From the NCBI GenBank assembly GCA_002355495.1, contig AP017424.1, positions 7,877,501 to 7,941,500 of the forward strand: a stretch of 64,000 nucleotides of DNA, read 5' to 3'. Shown piece after piece: positions 26,367-34,673 of the stretch (positions within the stretch are counted from its first letter, which is position 1; each line of letters opens with the position of its first letter). The position numbers were made by a program, and so were the translations under genes. The notes under the pieces are model-generated. The model made no database searches. It saw only the letters and a list, made by a program, of their open reading frames with translations, and was not told where the DNA came from. This DNA comes from Streptomyces laurentii (GTDB lineage: Bacteria > Actinomycetota > Actinomycetes > Streptomycetales > Streptomycetaceae).

Positions 26367-27019
26367 TCATGGACATCTCCGTCCTCCTCGTCGACGACGA
26401 GGAACTCGTCCGGGCCGGCATGTCGGCCATCCTCGGCAACGCCCCCGGCATCACCGTGGCCGGCGAGGCCTCCGACGGCTGCGAGGTCGTGCCGCTCGTC
26501 CGGAGACTGCGCCCGGACGTCGTCGTCATGGACGTACGGATGCCCACCGTCGACGGCATCACCGCGACCCGCGATCTCATGGCCGCCGTCGCCGACCCGC
26601 CGCGGGTCCTGGTGATCACCACGTTCGAGCGGGACGACTACGTCTACGAGGCGCTCAGGGAAGGGGCGTCGGGGTTCCTGCTCAAGCGGTCCCGGCCCGC
26701 CGAGATCGTCCAGGCCGTCCGTACCGTGGCGACCGGGGACTCGGTGCTCTTCCCCGCCGCCATCCGCTCGCTGGTGCAGGGGCGTCAGGCCCGTGAGCCG
26801 GGCGACGCGCTGGCCGGCGCCCAGCTCACGGAGCGGGAGGCGGAGGTGCTGCGGCTGATGGCGCGGGGGATGTCCAACGCGGAGATCGCCGAGCGGCTGT
26901 TCCTGGGGGTGCAGACGGTCAAGACCCATGTCAGCGGCACCCTGGCGAAGCTGGGGGCGCGCGACCGGACGCAGGCGGTGGTCCTGGCGTACGAGTCGGG
27001 GTTCGTCGGCGCGGGCTGA
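26363..27019 (+). CDS. NarL/LuxR-type response regulator
   Basis: 216-218 residues, depending on GTG 26363 or ATG 26369. The receiver domain has the acidic pair in LLVDDEELV, phosphoacceptor Asp in VVVMDVRMP (residue 55 from the ATG), the Thr of VITTFERDDYVYEAL and the Lys of GFLLKRSRP. The LuxR helix-turn-helix at the C terminus reads LTEREAEVLRLMARGMSNAE and LGVQTVKTHVSGTLAKLGAR. It is translationally coupled to the histidine kinase. The operators at 25091 and 30012 are plausible targets, giving control of the ABC exporter and of the lipid genes, which is inference. Confidence 0.92.
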   Translation: MIMDISVLLVDDEELVRAGMSAILGNAPGITVAGEASDGCEVVPLVRRLRPDVVVMDVRMPTVDGITATRDLMAAVADPPRVLVITTFERDDYVYEALREGASGFLLKRSRPAEIVQAVRTVATGDSVLFPAAIRSLVQGRQAREPGDALAGAQLTEREAEVLRLMARGMSNAEIAERLFLGVQTVKTHVSGTLAKLGARDRTQAVVLAYESGFVGAG

Positions 27020-27026
27020 GCGGGCT

Positions 27027-27038
27027 CCGGGATCCCGG
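27027..27038. terminator. short palindrome between convergent genes
   Basis: CCGGGATCCCGG flanked by GGGCT and GCCC, located between the response regulator (plus) and the flavin oxidoreductase (minus). Weak but well-placed stem. Confidence 0.35.
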
Positions 27039-27052
27039 GCCCACGGCGCCCG

Positions 27053-28096
27053 TCAGCCGACGAGGTCCTTCAGACGGGCGACCACCGCCGCCTCGGACTC
27101 GCCCTCCCGCGGCACCGGCACGACCTGGAGGTGGGTGACCCCGGCCTCGCGGTAGGCGTCCAGGCGATCCCTCACATAGCTCTCCGTGCCGCAGATCGTG
27201 GTGGCCTCGAGCAGCGCGGCGGGCACGGCGGCCGCGGCCCCGGCCTTGTCGCCGGACCGGAACAGCCGCTGGATCGTCTCCGCCTCACGGGCGTAGCCGT
27301 ACCGGCTGACCAGGTCGTAGTAGTAGTTGTGGCCGGGCGCGCCCATGCCCCCGACGAACAGCGCGAGCTGGCCGCGGGCCAGCTCCCGGGCCCGCTCGGC
27401 GTCCGGGCCGATCGCGAGCAGGCCGCCCGCCGAGATCTGCAGCGGGCCGAGCTCGGGTGCGCGAGCCGCGCCGCCCTCCTTGAGCGCGGGCCCCCACACC
27501 CGGTCGCACCACTCGGGGACGAAGAACAGCGGCAGCCAGCCGTCGGCGGTCTCCGCGACCATCCGGACGTTCTTCGGGCCCAGCGCGGCCACCCACACCG
27601 GGACGGACGGGCGGACCGGCGGTGTCAGCAGCCGCATCGGCTTGCCGAGGCCGGTGCCCTGCCCCTCGGGCAGCGGCAGCGTGACCGTGCGCCCCTGGTG
27701 GCGTACCGGCTCGTCGCGCCGCCAGAGGGCGCGCATCACCTCGATCGTCTCGCGGGTCCGGGCCACCGGCGCGGTGTACGGCACCCCGTGCAGACCCTCG
27801 ACGACCTGCGGGCCCGAGGCGCCGAGGCCGAGGTGGCAGCGCCCGCCGGACAGGGCGTCGACGCCGGCCGCGGTCATCGCCAGCAGGGCGGGCGTCCGGC
27901 TGAACACCGAGAGGATGCCGGAGCCGATCTCGATCCGCTCGGTACGGGCGGCGAGGAAGCCCATGAAACTGGGCGCGTCGTAGCCGTACGCCTCCGGCAC
28001 CCAGACCAGGTCCAGGCCGGCCCGCTCCAGTTCGGCGACCTGGCCGGCCGCGGCGACGATGTCGGTGTCGTACTTCAGCTGCATGGAGATCTTCAT
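27053..28096 (-). CDS. LLM-class flavin-dependent oxidoreductase (F420-type)
   Basis: 347 residues of a luciferase-like TIM barrel. Typical segments: LVWVPEAYGYDAPSFMGFLA, RIEIGSGILSVFSRTPALLA, GRCHLGLGASGPQVVEG, HGVPYTAPVARTRETIEVMR and VPVWVAALGPKNVRMVAETA. The pattern favours the actinobacterial F420-dependent branch over FMN enzymes. It lies 125 bases downstream of the acyl-CoA ligase on the same strand and may act on the same acyl substrate. The spacer contains a run of GGGGCGTC-like repeats. Confidence 0.85.
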   Translation of the reverse strand: MKISMQLKYDTDIVAAAGQVAELERAGLDLVWVPEAYGYDAPSFMGFLAARTERIEIGSGILSVFSRTPALLAMTAAGVDALSGGRCHLGLGASGPQVVEGLHGVPYTAPVARTRETIEVMRALWRRDEPVRHQGRTVTLPLPEGQGTGLGKPMRLLTPPVRPSVPVWVAALGPKNVRMVAETADGWLPLFFVPEWCDRVWGPALKEGGAARAPELGPLQISAGGLLAIGPDAERARELARGQLALFVGGMGAPGHNYYYDLVSRYGYAREAETIQRLFRSGDKAGAAAAVPAALLEATTICGTESYVRDRLDAYREAGVTHLQVVPVPREGESEAAVVARLKDLVG

Positions 28097-28221
28097 GGCG
28101 GGGGCTCCGAGGTGTGTCGGCGGGGCGATGGGGTGTCAGGGGTGGCGCGTCGGAGACGGGGCGTCGGGGCGTCAGGGCCGGGATCCGGCGGGGTGCCAGG
28201 AGCGGGATCAGCTACCGCGCG

Positions 28222-29937
28222 TCAGGCGCGCGGTGCGTCGAGGCGGGGGAGGACGCCCTCGGCGATCAGCTCCCGGACCCGGAACTTCTGGATCTTCCCG
28301 GAGGCGGTCAACGGCAGCCCGTCCGCGAGATACCACCGGGCCGGGATCTTGTGCGGGGAGAGCCGCTCACGGCACAGGGCGACGCACTCCTCGACGTCCG
28401 GGCCCTCCGGACGGTCGGCGGCGGGCAGCAGCACCGCGGCGACGATCTCGCCCCACCGGTCGTCCGGCACCCCCACCACCACGGCGTCGCGGACGCCCGG
28501 CAGCGTGCTGAGGAAGGACTCGACGGGCCCGGGCGCGATGTTCTCGCCGCCCCGGATGATCAGATCGCTCAGCCGGCCCTCGATCCGGACCGCGCCGGTC
28601 GCGTCCATCGAGCCGATGTCCCCGGTGTGCAGCCAGCCGTCCGCGTCCACCTTCCGCGCGGTGGCCTCCGCGTCGCCGTAGTACGCGAGGAGCTGCTGGT
28701 AGCCGCGGGCACAGATCTCGCCGGGGACGCCGAGCGGCCGCACCCGGCCGGTGTCCGGGGCCACGATCTTGCACGCGACGTGGGGGAGCGGGCGGCCGAC
28801 GGTGCCGGTCTTGTCCTCGGCGGTGTCGTCCGGCCGGGTCAGGGTGACCACGGAGGCCAGCTCCGTCTGCCCGTACAGGTTGAACACCGTGGTGGAGAAC
28901 AGTTCCTCGGTCTCGGTGATGAGCTGCGGGCGGACCGGCGCCGCGCCGGTGAGCACGGAGGAGAGCCGGGCCGGCGCGCCGTCGGCGGCGCGGGCCACGT
29001 CGTTCAGGGCGCTCAGCACCGTCGGCACGCTGGTGAGCACCGCGCCGGGGGAGCGGCGCAGCACCTCGAAGAGGACCTTGGGGTCGAAACGCTCCAGGAG
29101 CGTGAAGACACCGCCGCTCCACAGCGGCCCCAGGCAGGAGATGACACAGCCGGCGGTGTGGAACATCGGCAGCGGGGAGACCACGGTCGCGCCGTCGTGG
29201 ACGCCGAGCCCCTCGAAGGTCAGCCGGGCCACGTTGACCACGGACCGGTGCGAGAGCAGCACCGCCTTCGGGTCGCCGGTGGTGCCGGAGGTGAACTGGA
29301 TCTGCGCCGGGACGGCGGCGATCTCCTCCCGCGAGGGCAGCGGTGCGGCACCCCGCAGCGACTCCCACGCGGCGAGCGGTACGACGTGCCGCAGCCCCGG
29401 CAGGCCCGGCGTCACCGCTCGTACCGTCGCGGCCATGTCGTAGCCCCGGGCGACATCGGCGTGGATCAGCATCTCGGCCCCGGAGGTGCGCAGGGCGTGG
29501 GTCAGCTCGCCGGCCCGCAGCGCCGGGTTGAGCGTCACCAGCGTCACCCCGGCCAGCGCCGCCGCGTACGCGACGATCGGCCACTCCGGGACGTTCGGCG
29601 CCCACAGGGCGACCCGCGCGCCGAGTCCGACGCGCTGCCGCAGCCCGCCGGCCACGCTCTCGGCCTCGGCGAGCAGTTCGGCGTACGTCCAGCGGCGCGG
29701 GACGCCGCCGTCGTCCGGGACCGACTCCAGGGCGAGGGCGTCCGGCCGGCCCGCGGCGACCTCGCGGAGCAGGGAACCGACGGTGTGGTCCGAGAGCGGC
29801 GCCTCGGTGTCCGCGGGGCGGAACGACTCGGTGAGCAGGGCGTCGACGCGCGGAAGGCCGGTGTGCGGAAGACCGGCGTACGGAAAGCCGTCGTGCGGGG
29901 TGGCGGTGCGCGGGGCGGCCGGTGCGGTGACCTGCAT
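28222..29937 (-). CDS. acyl-CoA / fatty-acid AMP-forming ligase
   Basis: 571 residues of the ANL superfamily. Adenylate-forming motifs are clear: FTSGTTGDPKAVLLSH (P-loop), VFNLYGQTELASVVTL, WLHTGDIGSMDATGAVRIEG and, near the C terminus, LTASGKIQKFRVREL with the catalytic Lys. The early PLPMFHTAGCV motif and the length fit medium- or long-chain acyl-CoA synthetases rather than amino-acid adenylation domains. It opens a leftward operon with the LLM oxidoreductase and is divergent from the CoA transferase across promoter P2. It could supply an acyl-CoA for catabolism or for lipidation of the peptide product, but no direct link is visible. Confidence 0.88.
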   Translation of the reverse strand: MQVTAPAAPRTATPHDGFPYAGLPHTGLPRVDALLTESFRPADTEAPLSDHTVGSLLREVAAGRPDALALESVPDDGGVPRRWTYAELLAEAESVAGGLRQRVGLGARVALWAPNVPEWPIVAYAAALAGVTLVTLNPALRAGELTHALRTSGAEMLIHADVARGYDMAATVRAVTPGLPGLRHVVPLAAWESLRGAAPLPSREEIAAVPAQIQFTSGTTGDPKAVLLSHRSVVNVARLTFEGLGVHDGATVVSPLPMFHTAGCVISCLGPLWSGGVFTLLERFDPKVLFEVLRRSPGAVLTSVPTVLSALNDVARAADGAPARLSSVLTGAAPVRPQLITETEELFSTTVFNLYGQTELASVVTLTRPDDTAEDKTGTVGRPLPHVACKIVAPDTGRVRPLGVPGEICARGYQQLLAYYGDAEATARKVDADGWLHTGDIGSMDATGAVRIEGRLSDLIIRGGENIAPGPVESFLSTLPGVRDAVVVGVPDDRWGEIVAAVLLPAADRPEGPDVEECVALCRERLSPHKIPARWYLADGLPLTASGKIQKFRVRELIAEGVLPRLDAPRA

Positions 29938-30011
29938 GGTGACTCTCCTCGGCGGTGGGCTGCCGGTCCGTCCGGCGCTGACTCCATCCCATCGCGCGGG
30001 CCCCTGGTGCC

Positions 30012-30056
30012 GGATCCCCCGGCGGCTGGAAGCCGTTCCCTCCCGGGAGGGAACCG
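30012..30056. promoter_or_regulatory. candidate operator P2 with 20-bp perfect palindrome
   Basis: GGATCCCCCGGCGGC (30012-30026) is identical to P1 at 25091. It is followed at 30035-30054 by GTTCCCTCCCGGGAGGGAAC, a perfect palindrome. The site lies between the divergent acyl-CoA ligase and CoA transferase genes and probably controls both. Confidence 0.65.
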
Positions 30057-30173
30057 GAGGAGGGAGGCAGGAGCCGTCCAGATCCCGTCCAGGACCGGCC
30101 GCCCCGCCGCCGGTAGCGTGCGCCCGCTGGGGCCCGCCCTCGACCGGAGGCCGCGGGAACGAAAGGAGTCGCA

Positions 30174-31349
30174 GTGGAAGTGACGGCGGGCTGGCCGGCC
30201 CTGGACGGCATACGGGTCCTCGATCTCTCGCGGCTGCTGCCCGGCGGATTCGCCACGGTGCTGATGGCCGACCTCGGCGCCGACGTGATCAAGGTGGAGA
30301 GCCCGGACGGCGGCGACTACGGCCGGCTGGTCGAGCCGGAGACGTTCGCGGCGCTCAACCGCAACAAGCGCTCCCTCGTCCTGGACCTGCGCGACCCGGC
30401 CGGGCGGGACACCCTGCTGCGTCTGGTGGAGCGCAGCGACGCCGTGGTGGAGAGCCACCGGCCCGGCGTCCTCGACGCCATGGGCCTCGGGTACGCGCGG
30501 CTGCGCGAGGCCAACCCGCGGGTGGTGCTGTGCTCGATCACCGGCTTCGGACAGCACGGCCCGTACGCCGCCCGGCCCGGCCACGACCTCAACTTCCTCG
30601 CCCTGTCGGGCTTCTTCGCCGTGCCGCACCGCCCCGGCGAGCGCGTCGACCGGGTGGGCCTGAGGATCGCCGACCTCGCCGGAGCGATGTACGCGGCGCT
30701 GTCCACCGCGGTCGCGGTCGCCGCCGCCCGCACCACCGGCCACGGCCAGCACCTCGACGTGTCGCTGCACGAGGCGGCCGCCGCCTGGGCCGGGCCGCTC
30801 GCGCTGCCCCTGCGCACGCTGCCCGACGCCGCCGACAGCCCCCTGGTCACCGGTGACAACGACGTGTTCACCGCCGCCGACGGCGGCCGGATCGCGCTCG
30901 CGACCTTCGAGGACAAGTTCTGGCTGACCTTCCGCACGGCCTTCGCCGGGGAGTTCCCCGAGCTCGACGACGACGCGTACGACCGCCGCACCGCGCGCAC
31001 CCGGGCCCGTGGGCGGATCCGGGAGCTGCTCACCGGCGTCTTCGCCCGCCGCGACCTGGCCTGGTGGTGTGCCGCGCTCGCCGGACTGGATCTGCCCTGG
31101 GCGCCGGTGTACGAGACCGCCGACGCGTTCCTGGCCGACGCGCACGTCGCCGCCCGCGACCTGGTCGGCACCCTGCCGGGGTCGCCGACCGAGGAGCCGC
31201 GCCGGCAGGTCCGCTTTCCCGTCCTGTTCGGCGCCGGACTCGACTCGCTGCGCGGCGCCGCTCCCGGGCACGGCGAGCACACCGCCGAGATCCTCGCGGA
31301 GCTGGAGCTGGAGCTGGAGCTGGAGCTGGAGCTGGAGTCGGACCGATGA
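30174..31349 (+). CDS. CaiB/BaiF-type (class III) CoA transferase
   Basis: 391 residues. N terminus LDGIRVLDLSRLLPGGFATV and LADLG-like ADLGADVIKVESP match the family, with NRNKRSLVLDLRDPAGRDTL and HRPGVLDAMGLGYARLREAN following. The catalytic Asp is probably in LRIADLAGAMYAAL. These enzymes move CoA between carboxylic acids through an aspartyl anhydride. GTG start with ribosome site AAAGGAG. The C-terminal tail is a hexanucleotide-repeat run of alternating Glu-Leu. The stop overlaps the next gene's ATG (ATGA), so it is coupled to the acyl-CoA dehydrogenase. Confidence 0.88.
   Translation: MEVTAGWPALDGIRVLDLSRLLPGGFATVLMADLGADVIKVESPDGGDYGRLVEPETFAALNRNKRSLVLDLRDPAGRDTLLRLVERSDAVVESHRPGVLDAMGLGYARLREANPRVVLCSITGFGQHGPYAARPGHDLNFLALSGFFAVPHRPGERVDRVGLRIADLAGAMYAALSTAVAVAAARTTGHGQHLDVSLHEAAAAWAGPLALPLRTLPDAADSPLVTGDNDVFTAADGGRIALATFEDKFWLTFRTAFAGEFPELDDDAYDRRTARTRARGRIRELLTGVFARRDLAWWCAALAGLDLPWAPVYETADAFLADAHVAARDLVGTLPGSPTEEPRRQVRFPVLFGAGLDSLRGAAPGHGEHTAEILAELELELELELELESDR
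31299..31337 (+). repeat. GAGCTG hexanucleotide repeat (6.5 units)
   Basis: In-frame repeat that gives the CoA transferase an alternating Glu-Leu tail five codons before its stop. Such microsatellites can change copy number by slippage without breaking the frame. Confidence 0.9.
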
Positions 31350-32500
31350 GCGGGCGCGGCGCGTTCGCGGAGAGCGCCGAGCACCGGGCGCTGCGGGAGG
31401 CCGTCGCCGCGTTCGCGCGCGGCCGGGGCGACGCCGGCCCCGACCCTCGCTCCCCGGAGGAGCTCTGGGCGGAGGCGGGACGGCTCGGCTACCTCGGGGT
31501 CAACCTGCCGGAGGAGTACGGCGGCGGGGGCTGCGGCATCACCGAACTCTCCCTCGTCATGGAGGAATTCGGCGCGGCCGGCAACCCGCTGCTCATGCTG
31601 GTGGTGTCGCCCGCCATCTGCGGCACGGTCATCAGCCGCTTCGGTACCCCGGAGCAGAAGCGCCGGCTGCTGCCCGGACTGGCCGACGGCTCCTCCCGGA
31701 TGGCCTTCGGTATCACGGAGCCGGACGCCGGATCCAACTCCCACCGGCTGACCACCACCGCCCGCCGGGACGGCACGGACTGGCTGCTCACCGGCCGGAA
31801 GGTCTTCGTCTCCGGGGTCGACGAGGCCGACGCCACCCTGATCGTGGGCCGGACGGCGGACGCCCGCACCGGCCGCCTCAAGCCCTGTCTCTTCGTCGTC
31901 CCGCGCGACACTCCGGGCTTCGCCCATCACCAGATCCCGATGGAACTCGGTGCCCCGGAGCGGCAGTTCGAGCTCGTCCTGGACGACGTGCGGCTGCCCG
32001 CGGACGCGCTGGTCGGCGAGGAGGACGCGGGGCTCCAGCAGCTCTTCGCCGGGCTGAACCCCGAACGCGTCATGATCGCCGCGTTCGCCGTCGGCCTTGG
32101 CCGGTACGCCCTGGACAAGGCCGTGGACTACGCCCGTACCCGGCAGGTGTGGTCCACTCCGATCGGCGCTCATCAGGCCGTCGCCCACCCGCTCGCCCGG
32201 ATCCACATCGAGCTGGAACTCGCCCGGCTGATGACCCGCAAGGCCGCCTCACTCTACGACGCGGGCGACGACATGGCCGCGGGCGAGGCCGCCAACATGG
32301 CCAAGTACGCCGCCGCCGAGGCCTGCGCCCATGCCGTCGACCAGGCGATCCACACCCTGGGCGGCAACGGCCTCACGACCGAGTACGGGCTCGCCTCGCT
32401 GCTGACGCTCTCCCGGGTGGCGCGGATCGCCCCGGTGAGCCGGGAGATGATCCTCAACTTCGTCTCGCATCACACCCTGGGGCTGCCGAAGTCCTACTGA
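31346..32500 (+). CDS. acyl-CoA dehydrogenase
   Basis: 384 residues. FAD/substrate motifs: GYLGVNLPEEYGGGGCGIT, the signature FGITEPDAGSNSHRLTTTA, RKVFVSGVDEADATLIVG, the dimer helix region ARTRQVWSTPIGAHQAVAHP and IHTLGGNGLTTEYGLASLL near the catalytic region. Catalyses alpha,beta-dehydrogenation of an acyl-CoA. Coupled by ATGA overlap to the CoA transferase, so the pair, with the divergent ligase, forms an acyl activation and oxidation unit, possibly for a branched or unusual acid. It is not the carrier-protein-type dehydrogenase found at 44639. Confidence 0.9.
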   Translation: MSGRGAFAESAEHRALREAVAAFARGRGDAGPDPRSPEELWAEAGRLGYLGVNLPEEYGGGGCGITELSLVMEEFGAAGNPLLMLVVSPAICGTVISRFGTPEQKRRLLPGLADGSSRMAFGITEPDAGSNSHRLTTTARRDGTDWLLTGRKVFVSGVDEADATLIVGRTADARTGRLKPCLFVVPRDTPGFAHHQIPMELGAPERQFELVLDDVRLPADALVGEEDAGLQQLFAGLNPERVMIAAFAVGLGRYALDKAVDYARTRQVWSTPIGAHQAVAHPLARIHIELELARLMTRKAASLYDAGDDMAAGEAANMAKYAAAEACAHAVDQAIHTLGGNGLTTEYGLASLLTLSRVARIAPVSREMILNFVSHHTLGLPKSY

Positions 32501-32844
32501 CCTCGTGTCGTGTCAGGCCATGTCTGCCGTGTCGACGACTTCGCTTCCTTTTGAGGGGGGGCGTAGCCGGGGGCGCGGGAGGTCATCCAGGTCACGCTGG
32601 ACGGTGAGACGCTCCCCGGTGGCGGCCACGGACCGCTCGCGGGGGTCCCCGTCACCGCTCCCGTGCGGACGGGAACCAGCACGGATCTTGGGGAGCCGTC
32701 GCGGCGAGTCACCGCTGCGGCGTCTTCCCCGCCCCGGACGACGTGCTCGGCCTGGATCCGCCCCGCAGGCGGTCCGGGAGGAGACGGTGAGGGACGCCTG
32801 GGGGCACGCTAGGCTGCGCATTTTCGGCGGATGGGGGACATGGC
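32501..32844. other. no confident gene
   Basis: Intergenic. A GC-rich open stretch on the plus strand ends VFPAPDDVLGLDPPRR and may be the 3' relic of a gene, but no family or start is visible. A run of seven G at about 32555 is notable for assembly quality. Confidence 0.3.
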
Positions 32845-33636
32845 ATGTGGCAGCGGGGGATATGGGTGGTCGTGCTCGGCGTGGCCCTGGTGGTTCTCGC
32901 CGGCTGCGGTTCCAAGACCGCCGAGACCCACGCGGAGGCGACAGAAGCGGTCACGGCCGCCGCCTGGACGCTCGCCGCTCCGATTCGCATCGACGGCGTC
33001 CGTGCCGCCGACGGCGGCCGGTCTCTGGTGGTCGATGCCGAAGTGCCCGACGGGGCACGCGACTGTGTGCGCGGCCTGCGTGGTGAGCTCGACACCGTCG
33101 AGCACGGCGTGGTCTACGTGAAGGTCACGTATGAGACCCGTTCCCTGGACCAGGGCTCCGGCTGCACCGGCACACGGCGGGTCGAAGCGACGGTGAAGCT
33201 GGGCGAGCCCTTGGGCTCCCGCAGGGTCATGGTGAACAGCATGGACGTGTACACCCCCGTCGGTGCCGTGCTACCCGCCCTGCGGCAGTGCGGTGAGAAC
33301 GGCTGCGACCCCACGCCGCCGCGTTGCACCTCGTCCTCGTACCGACAGGCGGTCAACGACACGGACATCCCCAAGCATACGAGCTGGGAGGAACGCGGCT
33401 GCGACGGCAGGTGGCTGGTGCTGGACCTGTCGACCCGGATGGGGCCGGCGTGCGGAGACGCCGGCGACGGATGCTCCTCCTCCAGCGTCTCCCGGCGCTG
33501 GTTCTACCAGGCGGACTCCTCTGGCTGGCGGCCGGTCGCCACGAGCGGCGATGCGGGGTGCGGCGGGATCCACAAAGCCCTGCCGGAAATGCCCGAGCAC
33601 CTCTGTGCGTCGCTGCCGCGTCTCGACCGCGGCTGA
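32845..33636 (+). CDS. hypothetical lipoprotein
   Basis: 263 residues. The N terminus MWQRGIWVVVLGVALVV is followed by the lipobox LAGC, so it should be lipidated on Cys21 and face outside. The mature part has several Cys pairs (DCVRG, GCTGT, CGENGCDPTPPRC, GCDGRW, CGDAGDGC), suggesting an oxidised extracellular domain. The C-terminal half (RWFYQADSSGWRPVA) is Trp/Arg-rich. I do not recognise a family. It stands alone between two intergenic gaps. Confidence 0.7.
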   Translation: MWQRGIWVVVLGVALVVLAGCGSKTAETHAEATEAVTAAAWTLAAPIRIDGVRAADGGRSLVVDAEVPDGARDCVRGLRGELDTVEHGVVYVKVTYETRSLDQGSGCTGTRRVEATVKLGEPLGSRRVMVNSMDVYTPVGAVLPALRQCGENGCDPTPPRCTSSSYRQAVNDTDIPKHTSWEERGCDGRWLVLDLSTRMGPACGDAGDGCSSSSVSRRWFYQADSSGWRPVATSGDAGCGGIHKALPEMPEHLCASLPRLDRG

Positions 33637-33872
33637 TCGCCCGAGCCTGCGGCTGCTCTTGCTGGTCCGACCGTCCCGTGAGCGTCCGAGCGGGGCGGCC
33701 TTCAGGCGGAGTCTGGGGCGTCGCCGGGTACGTCCGTGTCCGGCTCGCCCGGCCCACCTTTCGGCGGAGCCGCTTCGTGTGGAGCTGACTGGCCCGGTGG
33801 CCGCAATGACATATCCGGCCCCGTTTATCGCCTGTTGACCGATTCTTGAACACCGTGCGGTGGCATGTCGGT

Positions 33873-34598
33873 ATGAACCTCAGACGAACCATGGCAGGTG
33901 TCGCGCTCGCCGCCGTCGTGCTTGGCGCCACCGGTGTATCGACTGCTTCCGGAGCCGAGAGAGCGGCGTCTGCCGGCCGCTCGCACCCGGCCTCGCACAC
34001 GATCTCCGGCATGGCCCACCCGGGGCCCGGCAGGTCCGACTGGCCGAAGAAGGGGGACACCAAGGTCCCCGCGCTGCCGTCCGCGTCTCTCAAGGGCCTT
34101 CCGACCTTGCGGGAAGCGCAGCGGAGACGTCTGCTTTCACGGCCGTCGACGGCCGCGGGCGGCGTGACGGCTCAGGCGTTCCCCGACTACGACTGCACCA
34201 CGCCCCCACAGGGCTGGGGGTACCACGACTACCTCGCCCCCGGCGAGTGCCTGACGCCGAACACGTACATCGCCGTCAACACCGAACCGGGCGGCTGGTA
34301 CGAGCTGTGGATGCAGAGCGACGGCAATGTCGTCCTCTACTTCCACGGCGCCCCGTTCTACACGGCGAAGTGGCAGACCGGAACCCGTGGCTCGAACGCG
34401 TCGCTGTGGATGCAGCGGGACGGCAACGTCGTCATCTATGACGGCGCGGGCAACCCGATGTGGGCCACGGGCACGAACAGGTGCGGCGATCTGGGGGCCT
34501 GGCTGCGGGTCCAGGCCGACACCAACCTCGTCCTGTACACCCGCGACTGGACGCCGATCTGGGCCCGCTTCGACGGCCCTTCCTCCCGCCCCTGCTGA
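33873..34598 (+). CDS. secreted protein with bulb-type (mannose-binding-like) lectin domain
   Basis: About 241 residues. The signal peptide reads MNLRRTMAGVALAAVVLGAT, cleaved after ASGA. After a linker, the C-terminal ~110 residues form a bulb-type lectin prism with three QxDxNxVxY-type motifs: MQSDGNVVLY, MQRDGNVVIY and VQADTNLVLY; the last has lost the Gly. Each can bind a sugar such as mannose. The start at 33873 (ATG) gives a proper signal peptide; an upstream TTG at 33846 is possible. It is followed 75 bases later by the secreted peptidase. Confidence 0.8.
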   Translation: MNLRRTMAGVALAAVVLGATGVSTASGAERAASAGRSHPASHTISGMAHPGPGRSDWPKKGDTKVPALPSASLKGLPTLREAQRRRLLSRPSTAAGGVTAQAFPDYDCTTPPQGWGYHDYLAPGECLTPNTYIAVNTEPGGWYELWMQSDGNVVLYFHGAPFYTAKWQTGTRGSNASLWMQRDGNVVIYDGAGNPMWATGTNRCGDLGAWLRVQADTNLVLYTRDWTPIWARFDGPSSRPC

Positions 34599-34673
34599 GA
34601 CGAGCGGAAACGACTCGTTCGCTTCTCGTGCGCAAGGGCCCATGGCGGAAGTGCTGTGGCACGATTGGCTGCC

